DNA of 46,399 nucleotides from DASTOB01 sp035720425 (lineage in GTDB: Bacteria > Chloroflexota > Limnocylindria > Limnocylindrales > CSP1-4). The translations under genes were made by a program, and so were the position numbers. Shown in pieces: positions 1 through 9,307 of the stretch; the first letter of the stretch is position 1, and each line of letters begins with the position of its first letter. The notes under the pieces were generated by a model. The model searched no databases, was not told the origin of the DNA, and saw only the letters and a list, made by a program, of their open reading frames with translations. The stretch lies in assembly GCA_035720425.1 (NCBI GenBank), contig DASTOB010000132.1:1-46399 (forward strand). Reading direction: 5' to 3'.

Positions 1-3000
1 CGGCGCAACGTTGGTGATCGTGACGATCGCGCCCGTCGTGGTCGACGCGTTCTGCGGGTCGAGCACGCGCCCGATGACGTTGACGACAGCGTCGTCGTCA
101 TACGTGCAGGAGGTCGTCGAGCTCGTGCCCGCAAGGGCCCAGCTCCCCGTCGGCTGCGCCAGGGTGGCGTCGCACGAGAACGAGTAGTGGAGCGCCGCGG
201 CGTCCGTCGTGGACGGATCGGTCGCGGCCGTCCATGCGAGCGTCGCGCTGTCGCCCTCGAAGATCGTGCTCGTCGCGTCGAACGTACCCGACGGTGGCGC
301 GTTGAGGACGGAGACCGTGGCGCTGTCGGTGGCCGCGAGGTTGGTCGAGTCCGTGACCCGGACGTGGACCGTGTGGGCGGCGGGACCCTCGAGCGCGGCG
401 AACGTGGCCGTCGCGCCCGTCGCATCGTCGAACGCGCCGTCGTCGTCGAGATCCCAGGCGTAGGTCAGGCTGTCGCCGTCGGGATCACTCGATCCGGATG
501 CGTCGACCAGGACCGATTCGCCCTCGGTCACGGTGTACGGGCCGCCCGCCTCGGCGACGGGAGCCGTGCTCGTGACCCCGTGGAGCATCACCTCGAAGTC
601 GTCGAGCGCAAAGCTCTCGTCCAGGGCGCCCACCGTCGCCGGAGCGAATTCGATGATCAGCGTCGCGCCGGTGTGCGGGATCGCCTGGAGGCGCGGCTCG
701 AGGGCCATGTTGTAGGCGGAGTCGTCGAAGAACCCGCCCGAAATGAAGCCGATCTGGCGGTGCCGGACGAGTTCGACGCCGGGTGGCGGTACGTAGCTCT
801 GCGGTCCGCAGCCACTGTTCTGGAACACCTCCGAGAAGACCTGGGTTCCGTCTACACGGATGGTGAAGCGGTCAGGCCCGGGACCGCCAGCTCCGCCACC
901 GCAGTTGTTGCCGTCCCATGAGTCGATCATTGCCAGGAGGAAGCCCAGGCTCACGGCGTCGTGCGGCGGGAGGTTCACGAGTGTCAACGTCGTGGGTGAG
1001 GTCGCGGTCGCGTTGCGCAGGAAAACGCCCTCGAAGCCGAAGCTCGAGAAGCCCTGGACGCCCTCGGTCGACGTGATCCCCGACCAATCCGCGGAAGCGC
1101 CGCCGGTGAAGTCCGTGTGGTAGATCGCCGGAGCGGCAGACGCCTTGACAGTGATGTCGCCCCCGACTACCGCCACGTCCGTGCCACGCGTCACCTGGAG
1201 GCGGAGCGCGTAGACGGCGTCCGGCGCACCGGGGGTCATCGCGGGGTAGGCGTGGTTCTGGCTCCCGCATCCGGTCACGGTGGCTGACCCGTCCCCGAAG
1301 TCCCAGGCGCAGGTCGTCGCTCCGGTGACCTGCGACAGTAGCGCCGGGAGCTCGAACAGGAACGAGCGGCCGTCGGGCAGGATTCGATCTGGCAACGATG
1401 CCGTCACCGTGATCGTGGCCGTCCGAGTCGTCGTGTCGTGATCGTCGGTTGCGCGGAACGTCTGGGTGTAGGTGGCGTCCGGAGCGCCCGGCGCCGGCGA
1501 GGGATACACGTGCACCTTCGGGTCGCAGCCCGTCGTCAGAGACGATCCATCGCCCCAGTCCCACTCGCACGTGATCGGGTCGGCGAAGTCGGAGGGGTTG
1601 GCGTTGAACGTGAACGGCAGCCCGCCGATGACGGACCGGTTCGTCAGCGTCGCGTTCGGCGGCCGGTTCAGCACGGTTGCGGTGCGCTGGACGAGCGTGA
1701 CCTGCTCCTGCGCGTCCGTGACGGCCAGTTGGATCGTGTAGCTTCCGTCCTGGAGGTACTGGTGTCCGTTGAAGGACATGTGCGGGGAGCTCGTGTCGGG
1801 CGAGTTGTCCCCCCAGCTCCAGCGGATCCGAACGATCCGTTCCCCGTCGGGATCGCTGGCCGAAGGGGTGACGAAGGCATTGTCGCGCTCGAAGATCGTC
1901 GCCGGCTGTCCGAACGAGGCGGTCGGCGGGGTCAGGACCCGGTGAGCGAGGGACGTCGAGTTCGTGTGGCCGCGCGAATCCGTGACGGTCAGGGTCACGG
2001 TGTAGGCGCCCGGGGCGCTGTACGTGTGGCTGGGGTTGGTTAGCGACGAGGCCGAGCCATCGCCGAAGTCCCACGATCGCGAGACGATGTCGTCCTCCGG
2101 GTCGCTCGAGCGGTCCTCGAAGTCGAAGGTCGATCCCGCCGATTGCTGCGGGCTGAAGACCTTGAACTCCGAGACCGAGATGTACGTAGGATCGCCGCGG
2201 TTCGAGAGGAGGCGGACGCGGACATACTTCGCCGCCACCGGACCGCCCGGCAGCACGAACGACTGCAGGGCACCGGAGTCGCCTGCGGTGGCGGAGAGCA
2301 CCTGCGTCCAGTCGGCCTCGCTGGCAAAGCCCGTCGTCGAGACGTCGACGGCGAAGTCGCGAACCCGTTGCGGCTGGTAGTCGATCCGTGGCGTGATCGC
2401 GATGCGATCGATCAGCCAGGTCGCGTTCCCCCACAGGCGGACCACGCCGTATCGCAGCGCCGCGGGTCCGGCGGCCCAGGAGGGCCCCTCAGGCTCGGCA
2501 TCGAGCGCCGCGCTCATCGCCCAGTTCGAGGCATGCGCCGGCGACTCCGCCATGACGATCGCGCTGACGGCCGACGGCGTCGAACCGGCCGGCCCGACGT
2601 CGAACAGGGCGACGTTCCGTCCACCGGCCGGTGCCGACGAGACGAACGCAGCCGTCGGCCCCAGGCCGTCGTCGCTCGTGCCAGGATCGCAGTCGTCGTC
2701 GACCCCGTTGAGCGCGATCTCCGTCGCCCCCGGGTTGACGGCGCCGTCGGCATCGTCGCAATCGAGGTTTGCCGGCCAGCCGTCGCCGTCGCCGTCCGGC
2801 GCACGGACGCCGACGGCCCACGAGGTCACTCGTTGGCGCGACCCGTCGTCGGCGACCGCTTCGACGACATGCGTACCGAGGTCGGCTGTGGTGGTGTCGA
2901 GCTGATACGTGAGGCCGGTCGCCGCCGTTGCCCCGTCGAGAAGCCACTCGACAGTCGGCGTCGGCCCGTCCGGGTCCGACACCGTCACGCTAAACGCCTG

Positions 3001-4764
3001 GGACGCGCCGACGAGCACCTCGACCGGGTCCGAGAGCGGCGTTCGAGCGTCGATCTGCGGCGGAGCTCCCGGCCACGTCACGACGATCGGCGCGTACGCG
3101 ACGCCGTGGCGTCCATCGCCGTCACTGACTCGGAGACCGATGACGCCCGCACGCGCGGCGTCGAACGTGACGGTCGGCGTCGCACCCGCTGCGTCGTCGA
3201 AGTCGCCGTCCAGGTCGAGGTCCCAGGCATAGGCGACGATCGGCGTCCCACCGCTCGTCCCGCCGCCGGCGAGCCCGACGGGCGTGCCGGCCACGGCCGC
3301 GTACGGCCCGCCCGGCAGGGCCACGGGGACGAGGTCCTCGACCGTCGGGTCGGCGACCAGCGTCGCCACGATGTCCGACATGGCGGCAGAGAACGATTGC
3401 CACGTGGCGCGAGCGGCGCGACTGTCGGTCGCCGCCTGGCGCAGGTCGTCGGCGGAGCTCGCGGCGTCGAAGGCATCGAGATTCATCGCCACGAGGTCGT
3501 CGAGGATCACGTCGAGATCATCGGCGAGGCCGAGGCTGCGGAAGAGCAGCCGTTCGTCGTCCGTGAGCGCGTCGGTCGCGAGTCGATCCCGCAAGTCGAT
3601 GAGCGCGGCCGCGGCGCCGTCGAGATCGGCGGCCTGAGCGTCCGCCTCGTTGGCGAGATCGTCGAGCGCGGCGGCGGTCCGCTCGAGCTGAGCATCGACG
3701 TCGAGCGCCGTGACGGCCATTGCCCGAGCGTGGGCAAGCGCCCATGTCCCGTCGGACACGGCGGCCGCGCCCTGGTATCGCTCGAGTGAGTGGACGAACG
3801 CCTCGATGAGCGCCGCCTCGGCGCCGGCCTCGGTCGCCAGCGCTGCGGCCGCGGCGAGTGCGGGCGATCCGCCGCGCGGTTCCACCCCGGGGGCCGGATT
3901 GAGCACGGTCGTCGGCTGGGCGAAGGCCGGGTCCGGCGGGTCCGCGTGGAGCGCGAGGTAGTGGCGGACCATGTTTCGCAGGTGCGTCGAGAGGACCGCG
4001 ACCGGATCGTCGAGGAACAGCCCCGTCAGCGAGGTGACGATCCCAAGCGAGGTCTGCCAACGCGACGGCGAGAGGACGTTGGCTTGGGCCAGGACGTTCA
4101 TGAACACGTCCATGCCGGCGTAGACCTGCGCCTGCGTGAACGCCTCCGCCTTCATGTCGCTCAGGTCGAGCGGGAGCAGTGGGACGGTCGTGGGGCCAAT
4201 CTCGACGCGGAACGCCGGATCGAACAGCGCGTCCGTGCCGGCGTTGAAGTAGCCGTCCTGGCACTCGTCGTAGACGATCGCGTACTCGCCCTCAGGCAGG
4301 TTCTGGTTGGTCGGGAACGTGAAGGCGATGGGCTCGTCGGTAAACAGGCCGCCGCCCACGCCCTGGACGGTCTTGGGGCTCGCGAGGGCCTGTGAGAGGA
4401 GCCCGGTACCGTCGCCGACCGTGCCAGTTCGCACAACGTAGATGTCGGTCCATGGGAACAGGAAGTCGTTCACCCCGAGCGCACACGAGTTGACGAACGC
4501 CATCGCACCGGTGTGGATCGTGACCGTCGCATTCGGGCCGAACTGGCGGTACCCGTCTCCCTCGTCGGTCCACCACAGGAACTGCCCAAGCGGCTGCGAC
4601 GCGACGACCGCCGCCGGCCAGGCGGCGAGGCTCGCCAACAGCAGCCCGACCAACGCGCCGACGCCGACTCGACGTCGTGCGGTGCCCCGACAGGGCTGAC
4701 TGGCGGCGGCGGCGATCACCGGAGTTCGCCCCGGTCGTGCCCCGAAGCCTCGACTCGTCTCCAT
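1..4764 (-). CDS. Giant secreted PKD-repeat surface protein (C-terminus beyond left edge)
   Basis: The reading frame is open for 1588 codons, from an ATG at 4764 preceded by GGGAGGGG, to the window edge, so the C-terminus is missing. Residues 30-55 form an Arg-rich start plus hydrophobic stretch typical of a signal peptide. Residues about 60-280 are unique; 290-470 are Ala-rich and helical. A PKD-like domain follows at 480-563 and an Ig-like domain to about 650. At 656-699 there is an acidic MopE-type metal-binding repeat (DCDD, then PGATE, then DDDCD). A discoidin-like domain lies at 702-874, then PKD domains at about 875-1207 with WDFGDGS and WDWGDGS cores, a jelly-roll or lectin-like domain at 1209-1402, and further PKD and Ig-like modules to the edge. 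Likely an adhesin or extracellular binding protein. No catalytic domain is visible; its ligand is unknown. Confidence 0.85.
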   Translation of the reverse strand, partial: METSRGFGARPGRTPVIAAAASQPCRGTARRRVGVGALVGLLLASLAAWPAAVVASQPLGQFLWWTDEGDGYRQFGPNATVTIHTGAMAFVNSCALGVNDFLFPWTDIYVVRTGTVGDGTGLLSQALASPKTVQGVGGGLFTDEPIAFTFPTNQNLPEGEYAIVYDECQDGYFNAGTDALFDPAFRVEIGPTTVPLLPLDLSDMKAEAFTQAQVYAGMDVFMNVLAQANVLSPSRWQTSLGIVTSLTGLFLDDPVAVLSTHLRNMVRHYLALHADPPDPAFAQPTTVLNPAPGVEPRGGSPALAAAAALATEAGAEAALIEAFVHSLERYQGAAAVSDGTWALAHARAMAVTALDVDAQLERTAAALDDLANEADAQAADLDGAAAALIDLRDRLATDALTDDERLLFRSLGLADDLDVILDDLVAMNLDAFDAASSADDLRQAATDSRAARATWQSFSAAMSDIVATLVADPTVEDLVPVALPGGPYAAVAGTPVGLAGGGTSGGTPIVAYAWDLDLDGDFDDAAGATPTVTFDAARAGVIGLRVSDGDGRHGVAYAPIVVTWPGAPPQIDARTPLSDPVEVLVGASQAFSVTVSDPDGPTPTVEWLLDGATAATGLTYQLDTTTADLGTHVVEAVADDGSRQRVTSWAVGVRAPDGDGDGWPANLDCDDADGAVNPGATEIALNGVDDDCDPGTSDDGLGPTAAFVSSAPAGGRNVALFDVGPAGSTPSAVSAIVMAESPAHASNWAMSAALDAEPEGPSWAAGPAALRYGVVRLWGNATWLIDRIAITPRIDYQPQRVRDFAVDVSTTGFASEADWTQVLSATAGDSGALQSFVLPGGPVAAKYVRVRLLSNRGDPTYISVSEFKVFSPQQSAGSTFDFEDRSSDPEDDIVSRSWDFGDGSASSLTNPSHTYSAPGAYTVTLTVTDSRGHTNSTSLAHRVLTPPTASFGQPATIFERDNAFVTPSASDPDGERIVRIRWSWGDNSPDTSSPHMSFNGHQYLQDGSYTIQLAVTDAQEQVTLVQRTATVLNRPPNATLTNRSVIGGLPFTFNANPSDFADPITCEWDWGDGSSLTTGCDPKVHVYPSPAPGAPDATYTQTFRATDDHDTTTRTATITVTASLPDRILPDGRSFLFELPALLSQVTGATTCAWDFGDGSATVTGCGSQNHAYPAMTPGAPDAVYALRLQVTRGTDVAVVGGDITVKASAAPAIYHTDFTGGASADWSGITSTEGVQGFSSFGFEGVFLRNATATSPTTLTLVNLPPHDAVSLGFLLAMIDSWDGNNCGGGAGGPGPDRFTIRVDGTQVFSEVFQNSGCGPQSYVPPPGVELVRHRQIGFISGGFFDDSAYNMALEPRLQAIPHTGATLIIEFAPATVGALDESFALDDFEVMLHGVTSTAPVAEAGGPYTVTEGESVLVDASGSSDPDGDSLTYAWDLDDDGAFDDATGATATFAALEGPAAHTVHVRVTDSTNLAATDSATVSVLNAPPSGTFDATSTIFEGDSATLAWTAATDPSTTDAAALHYSFSCDATLAQPTGSWALAGTSSTTSCTYDDDAVVNVIGRVLDPQNASTTTGAIVTITNVAP

Positions 4765-5051
4765 GATCCCCTCCCGTCCGTCCCGGAGTCCGCGGGGTCG
4801 ATCCCGATGACCCGGACGATCCGTTCCACCTCGACGCTGGCCAGGCGCGCGACGCGCGATACTTCGACGGCGTCCTCCGCCTCGATGACGTGGAAGCCCA
4901 TCTCGTCGCTGGGGACGAGGTAGGAGCGCAGATGCTGCACGGCAGGGACCGCACCGAGCCTCCGGGCGGCCTCACCGATCCCGACGACGTCGTCCGCAAA
5001 GCGGCCTGAGTCGCCGCCGGAGACGTACGTCTCGATCACGAAGCTGGCCAT
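4716..5051 (-). CDS. DUF4242-like small alpha/beta protein
   Basis: A 111-residue protein resembling the DUF4242 (SCO4226-type, ferredoxin-like fold) family. The core 'LRSYLVPSDEMGFHVIEA' fits the family pattern in which a conserved LRS..VP.DE strand-turn is followed by F-x-x-EA. Some relatives bind nickel, but I cannot assign a metal site here. The 3' end overlaps the first 49 bases of the PKD gene, and the start lies 48 bases beyond the stop of the LuxR regulator. A TACGGT hexamer ends 7 bases before the ATG with no Shine-Dalgarno sequence, so it may be made from its own leaderless transcript. Confidence 0.65.
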   Translation of the reverse strand: MASFVIETYVSGGDSGRFADDVVGIGEAARRLGAVPAVQHLRSYLVPSDEMGFHVIEAEDAVEVSRVARLASVEVERIVRVIGIDPADSGTDGRGSWRRVEASGHDRGELR

Positions 5052-5058
5052 CGCGGCG

Positions 5059-5064
5059 ACCGTA
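5059..5064 (-). promoter_or_regulatory. Candidate leaderless -10 element
   Basis: TACGGT (TANNNT form) read on the minus strand, 7 bases before the ATG at 5051. No Shine-Dalgarno sequence is present. Inference from position and from repetition of the pattern in this window. Confidence 0.35.
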
Positions 5065-5099
5065 CCGACGGGGCGCCGCCCCGAGCAGCAGAGGTTTCC

Positions 5100-7841
5100 C
5101 TACTGTTTCGCCACGGCCCCCAGGCGATGGGCCAGCTCCGCCCGCGACCGCACGCCGACCTTCCCGTACACGCGGGTGAGGGTCACCTCGACGGTCTTCA
5201 CGCTCAGAAAGAGCGCGGCCGCGACCTCCTTGTTGGAACGGCCGGCAGCGACGAGCTCGGCGATCCGGGACTCAGCCTCGGTGAGCTCATCGCCACGGGC
5301 GGCGCGCCGGCCCGGGATCCGCCCGAGCTCGAGGCGCGTGCGCTCGACCCAGGCCGGGACTCCCAGCGCGGTGAACGCGGCGAGGGCGCGTTCGAGCTCC
5401 ATCCGCGCCCGATTGTGTTCACGCAGTCGGCGGGCCAGCGTTCCGGCCGCAAGCAGCGTCCGCGCCCGATCGAACGGGGCGGATGCCTCGATGCTGAGGG
5501 CGGCCGACAACTCCAGATCTGCCTCACGTAGTCGACCGTCCGCCGCGTGGACCGCCGCCCGGGCTCGATGGAGGAGCTCGACGCACCACGTCGGCGGCGA
5601 TCCACCGGAGGCGTCGTCAAACGCGGCGAGGGCCGAATCCGCCTGCTCGGCCCGTCCCGATGATGCCGCAGCCTCAGCCTCGGCCAGCAACACCCGCAGC
5701 ACCGTGGCGTGTCGCAGACCCGTGTCCTGCGCGATGCGCCGGGCCGACGCGTACGCGTCTGCGGCCGCCGCGTCGTGACCGGCGAACAGCTCGATCAGCG
5801 CGAGCACGACATACGTGCCGAACAGATGGGTGGTCTCGTCGGCCGCTCGTGCCGCGGCCATCGCCTCGTCGACCAGCCGCCTGGCAGCGTCGAGGTTGCC
5901 GAGGTACGTGTCGACGTGTGCCCGCAAGGAGCGTGCCGGGATCCGCATCTGGCCGGTTTGATCGGCAAGGTCGAGGACCGCGTCGGCGAGTTCCGACGCC
6001 CGGCGAAATTCGCCGGTCAGCAGGACCGTCGAGGCGAGCCCGAATGCGGCCCACTGCTCCTGGTTCGCATCTCCGGCATCGGCCGCCCGCTGCAGGACCG
6101 TTTCATAGTGGCGCCGTGCCGCGGCCACATCACCCGTATGCCTGGCACACTCCGCGGCGATCGCAGCCGGCGACCAGTCCCCGAGTGACTCATCGAGGTC
6201 CGCCTCAAGCGTGAGCGCTCGTTCGATGATCATCTCGTGGCCGGGAGTGCCACTCATCGTCATGATGAACGCCCGGATCGCCAGGGCCCGGGCGAGATGC
6301 GCCGGGTCGGCAGTTCGTTCGGCTGCGTCGACGGCGTCCATGCTGAGGCGTATCGCGTCGTCGACGGAGCCCGTGTAGAGCGCGGTGATCGTCAGGCTGC
6401 ACAGGATCCGTGAACGTAGCCTGCCGTCCTCGGTGTCCGCGAGCGCGGCCCGCCAGAGATCGATCGCCTCCTTCCACTGGCCGACCTCATCGCGGATGAC
6501 ACCGAGCTGCCAGGCCGCCTCGCAGCGCTGGTCGCCGCGTGGGAGCTGTTCCAGCAGAGCCGTCAGGATCACCTCGGCGTGCGGTCCGTCGCCTGCCTCG
6601 TACCATGCCGCCGCCGCCGCCAGGAACCGCTGGGCCCGCCGCTCCGGGTCGTCACTCAGGGTCAGTCGGCCGGCGCCCTCGTACAGGGACGCGCTCGCCG
6701 CGCGCGCACCCCGTCGATGTGCCGACCGCGCCGCTTCATCGAGGGCATCGGCAACCGCCGCATCGGGTGCGTCCGCCGCCCGTTCGAGATGGGCCGCCCG
6801 AACCTCCGGCGAGCGGGCGACGCCGGCCAGCCGCCGATGCAGCGCAGCGCGTCGCCCGTCCGGAACGCTCGCTTCGGCGGCGGCGGCAATCAGCGGGTGG
6901 GTGAATCGGACCTGACCGGCCGCGATCCGCACGAGGTCCGCCTCGAGCGCCGGCCGGAGATCCCGTCGGAGCGGCGTCCCGATCGCGGACGACAACAGTT
7001 CGACGTCCGGTTCCGTCGTGATGGCGGCCAGCGCCAGTGCGTCTCGGACACGGTCGGGAAGCACCGCGATTCGATCCGCCAGGAGGCCCGCCAGCCCGTC
7101 TCCGCCCATCGTCCCGCCCGGGCCGATTGAGCGCGCCAGCTCAAGGGCGTGGAGCGGATTCCCATCCGACTTCGTCGTGACTGTGAGGAGCTGCGGGCGC
7201 GTGAGCGAGAACCCGAGGCGCGTGCGAATGATCCGGTGGAGCGCGCCCATCGGCAATGGCCCCACGTGAATGCGCTCCACCTCGACGCCCGATCCTCGTG
7301 GCAGCGACTGGGCGTCGGCGGTCGGCTCGCCCGCTCGTTCGGCGAACAGGAGCAGAACGGGCTCGGAGCGCAGCCGCCGGGTCGCGTACGCGAGCATGAG
7401 GGCCGACGATCGGTCCAGCCACTGGACGTCGTCGATGGCGACGACGATCGGAGCACGACGCGCCAACGACGAGAGCGCCGCGTGAAGCGCGAAGGCGACC
7501 GCCCGTTCGTCGAACGGCGAGGCGCCGGCGCTCCTCCGGGCAAGCGCGGCCTCGAGCGCAATCGCCTGGGGCGCCGGCAGGGCCGGAATCACCTCATCGA
7601 GGGACGGCCCGATGAGGTCCGCGAGGCCCGCGAAGGCCAAGCCGGATTCGTGCACCGTGAGCGCGCATTGGAGGACGCGGAAGCCCTGGCTCTGAGCACG
7701 GCGCACGCCCTCGAGCCACAGCATCGTCTTGCCCATCCCGGCCTCGCCGTGCAGCAGGACGCCGGCCGGGAGGGCGTCGTGTCTCGCGAGCGCAGCATCG
7801 ATCCGCTCCAGCTCCGCGGCCCGCCCGATCAGACCCTCCAT
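5100..7841 (-). CDS. LAL-type LuxR family transcriptional regulator with AAA ATPase domain
   Basis: A 913-residue protein of the large ATP-binding LuxR (MalT-like) class. A Walker A motif GEAGMGKT sits at residues 32-39 and a Walker B-like IDDVQWLD about 100 residues later, giving an STAND/AAA NTPase module. The middle (about 400-820) is Ala-rich helical repeat, TPR-like. The last 65 residues form a LuxR/GerE helix-turn-helix (LTEAESRIAELVAAG, then SVKTVEVTLTRVYGK). The frame is open upstream to 7958, but that would overlap the cystathionine beta-synthase gene. The ATG at 7841 begins the usual MEGLIGRAAEL family N-terminus 22 bases after that gene. Targets and inducer are unknown. Confidence 0.85.
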   Translation of the reverse strand: MEGLIGRAAELERIDAALARHDALPAGVLLHGEAGMGKTMLWLEGVRRAQSQGFRVLQCALTVHESGLAFAGLADLIGPSLDEVIPALPAPQAIALEAALARRSAGASPFDERAVAFALHAALSSLARRAPIVVAIDDVQWLDRSSALMLAYATRRLRSEPVLLLFAERAGEPTADAQSLPRGSGVEVERIHVGPLPMGALHRIIRTRLGFSLTRPQLLTVTTKSDGNPLHALELARSIGPGGTMGGDGLAGLLADRIAVLPDRVRDALALAAITTEPDVELLSSAIGTPLRRDLRPALEADLVRIAAGQVRFTHPLIAAAAEASVPDGRRAALHRRLAGVARSPEVRAAHLERAADAPDAAVADALDEAARSAHRRGARAASASLYEGAGRLTLSDDPERRAQRFLAAAAAWYEAGDGPHAEVILTALLEQLPRGDQRCEAAWQLGVIRDEVGQWKEAIDLWRAALADTEDGRLRSRILCSLTITALYTGSVDDAIRLSMDAVDAAERTADPAHLARALAIRAFIMTMSGTPGHEMIIERALTLEADLDESLGDWSPAAIAAECARHTGDVAAARRHYETVLQRAADAGDANQEQWAAFGLASTVLLTGEFRRASELADAVLDLADQTGQMRIPARSLRAHVDTYLGNLDAARRLVDEAMAAARAADETTHLFGTYVVLALIELFAGHDAAAADAYASARRIAQDTGLRHATVLRVLLAEAEAAASSGRAEQADSALAAFDDASGGSPPTWCVELLHRARAAVHAADGRLREADLELSAALSIEASAPFDRARTLLAAGTLARRLREHNRARMELERALAAFTALGVPAWVERTRLELGRIPGRRAARGDELTEAESRIAELVAAGRSNKEVAAALFLSVKTVEVTLTRVYGKVGVRSRAELAHRLGAVAKQ

Positions 7842-7863
7842 GGCGGTCGGCGGACGTTGGGAC

Positions 7864-9282
7864 TCAGCGCTCGCGGTGGGCGAGGAAGTCGAGAACGTCG
7901 AGCTTCGTGACCACGCCGGCCGGCCGCTCGGCGCGGACCGCGACGACCGCGGCCGCACCGCCGGACAGGAGCGCGAACGCCTCGTCGAGCGTGGCCGACG
8001 CGTCGACGAGCGGGAGCGGCGAGTCCATCACCTCGCCGACCGTCCGCTCCACGACGGACGGGTCGCGGAACGCCCGATCGAGCAGGCCCTTTTCCGAGAT
8101 CGACCCGACGATGCCCGCGATTGCGTTGCCGTCGACGTCCTCCGAGACCGGCATCTGGCTGATCCCGAACTCCTGGAGGAGGTCGATCGCCGCGCCGACC
8201 GTCTGCGTCGTCCGGGCCAGCACGAGGTCCGGCATCTCGGCGGCATGGTGGCGGGCCGCGAGCAGGTCGGCCACGCGGACCACCGCGCCGGTCGTCGCGA
8301 GCAGGCCGTTGGCTCGCATCCACTCGTCGTTGTACAGCTTGGACAGGTAGTTCCGGCCCCCGTCGGGCAGGATCACGACGAACACGGCGGCGCGAGCGGC
8401 GGCCGGATCGTCGGCGAGCAGGAGCCGGGCCTCGTCGAGCGCGGCGACCACCGCCGTACCGCACGACTCGCCGGCCAGGATGCCCTCCTCGCGGGTGATC
8501 CGGCGGGCCATCGCGAAGGCGTCGCGGTCGGATACGCGGACCCATCGGTCCACCGTCGCGGGATCGTACGTGCCCGGAAAGAAGTCCTCCCCCACTCCCT
8601 CGGTCAGGTACGGCCGCGCGGTGTCGCCGGACAGGACGCTGCCCTCGGGATCGCCGCCGATCACCCGGATCGCCGGGTTCCGCGCCTTGAGGTACCGCGC
8701 GGTGCCGGTGACGGTCCCCCCGGTGCCCACGCTCGCCACGAGATGCGTGATCCGGCCCTCGGTCTGCTCCCAGATCTCTGGGCCCGTCGTCCGTTCGTGG
8801 GCCGTCGGGTTCTCCATGTTCCAGTACTGGTCCGGCTTGAACGCGCCCGGGATGTCGCGCGCCAGGCGGGCCGCCACGGAGTAGTACGACTCCGGAGACT
8901 CCGGCGCGACGTTGGTCGGGCAGAGCACGACCTCGGCGCCATACGCGCGGAGCAGGGCCTGCTTCTCGGCCGACTGCTTGTCCGCCATGACGAAGATGCA
9001 GCGGTAGCCCTTGAGCGCCGCGGCGATGGCGAGGCCATGGCCGGTGTTGCCGGACGTCGGCTCGATGATCGTCCCGCCCGGCTTGAGCAGCCCGTCCCGT
9101 TCGGCCGCCTCGATCATCGGCAGCCCGATCCGGTCCTTGACCGACCCACCCGGGTTGAGCGTCTCGAGCTTGGCCAGGATGAGCGGCCCGTCGTCGAGCG
9201 GCCCGAGATCGCGCGGGATGCGCGTCAGTCGCACAAGCGGCGTGTTGCCGACGAGGTCGAGGATCGATTCGGCGTAGCGCAT
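7864..9282 (-). CDS. cbs: Cystathionine beta-synthase with C-terminal CBS domain pair
   Basis: A 472-residue PLP enzyme of the fold type II family, condensing serine (or O-acetylserine) with homocysteine in transsulfuration. Lys49 in GGSVKDR is the expected Schiff-base lysine, SGNTG at 77-81 grips the substrate carboxylate, and GTGGTVTGT binds the PLP phosphate. Residues about 335-472 carry two CBS motifs (a Bateman pair), which in this family bind adenosyl ligands and control activity. Length and architecture match bacterial and eukaryotic CBS rather than plain cysteine synthase. O-acetylserine sulfhydrylase activity cannot be excluded. The start follows a TATACT hexamer at 8 bases, without a Shine-Dalgarno sequence. 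Confidence 0.9.
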   Translation of the reverse strand: MRYAESILDLVGNTPLVRLTRIPRDLGPLDDGPLILAKLETLNPGGSVKDRIGLPMIEAAERDGLLKPGGTIIEPTSGNTGHGLAIAAALKGYRCIFVMADKQSAEKQALLRAYGAEVVLCPTNVAPESPESYYSVAARLARDIPGAFKPDQYWNMENPTAHERTTGPEIWEQTEGRITHLVASVGTGGTVTGTARYLKARNPAIRVIGGDPEGSVLSGDTARPYLTEGVGEDFFPGTYDPATVDRWVRVSDRDAFAMARRITREEGILAGESCGTAVVAALDEARLLLADDPAAARAAVFVVILPDGGRNYLSKLYNDEWMRANGLLATTGAVVRVADLLAARHHAAEMPDLVLARTTQTVGAAIDLLQEFGISQMPVSEDVDGNAIAGIVGSISEKGLLDRAFRDPSVVERTVGEVMDSPLPLVDASATLDEAFALLSGGAAAVVAVRAERPAGVVTKLDVLDFLAHRER

Positions 9283-9290
9283 TGCGGCCG

Positions 9291-9296
9291 AGTATA
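9291..9296 (-). promoter_or_regulatory. Candidate leaderless -10 element of cbs
   Basis: TATACT on the minus strand, 8 bases before the cbs ATG at 9282. It is a near-consensus -10 hexamer, and the resulting transcript would start at or next to the A of ATG. Confidence 0.5.
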
Positions 9297-9307
9297 GGCG
9301 GCTGCGC

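Noticed and set aside
872..2434. 520-codon minus-strand frame inside the PKD gene
   Set aside because: It is out of frame with the WDFGDGS-bearing frame, which is open from 4764 to the edge and carries all the domain motifs.
5069..5083. CGGGGC-GCC-GCCCCG hairpin after the LuxR regulator as a terminator
   Set aside because: Only 6 bp with no T run in either direction, and it overlaps the candidate promoter of the DUF4242 gene.
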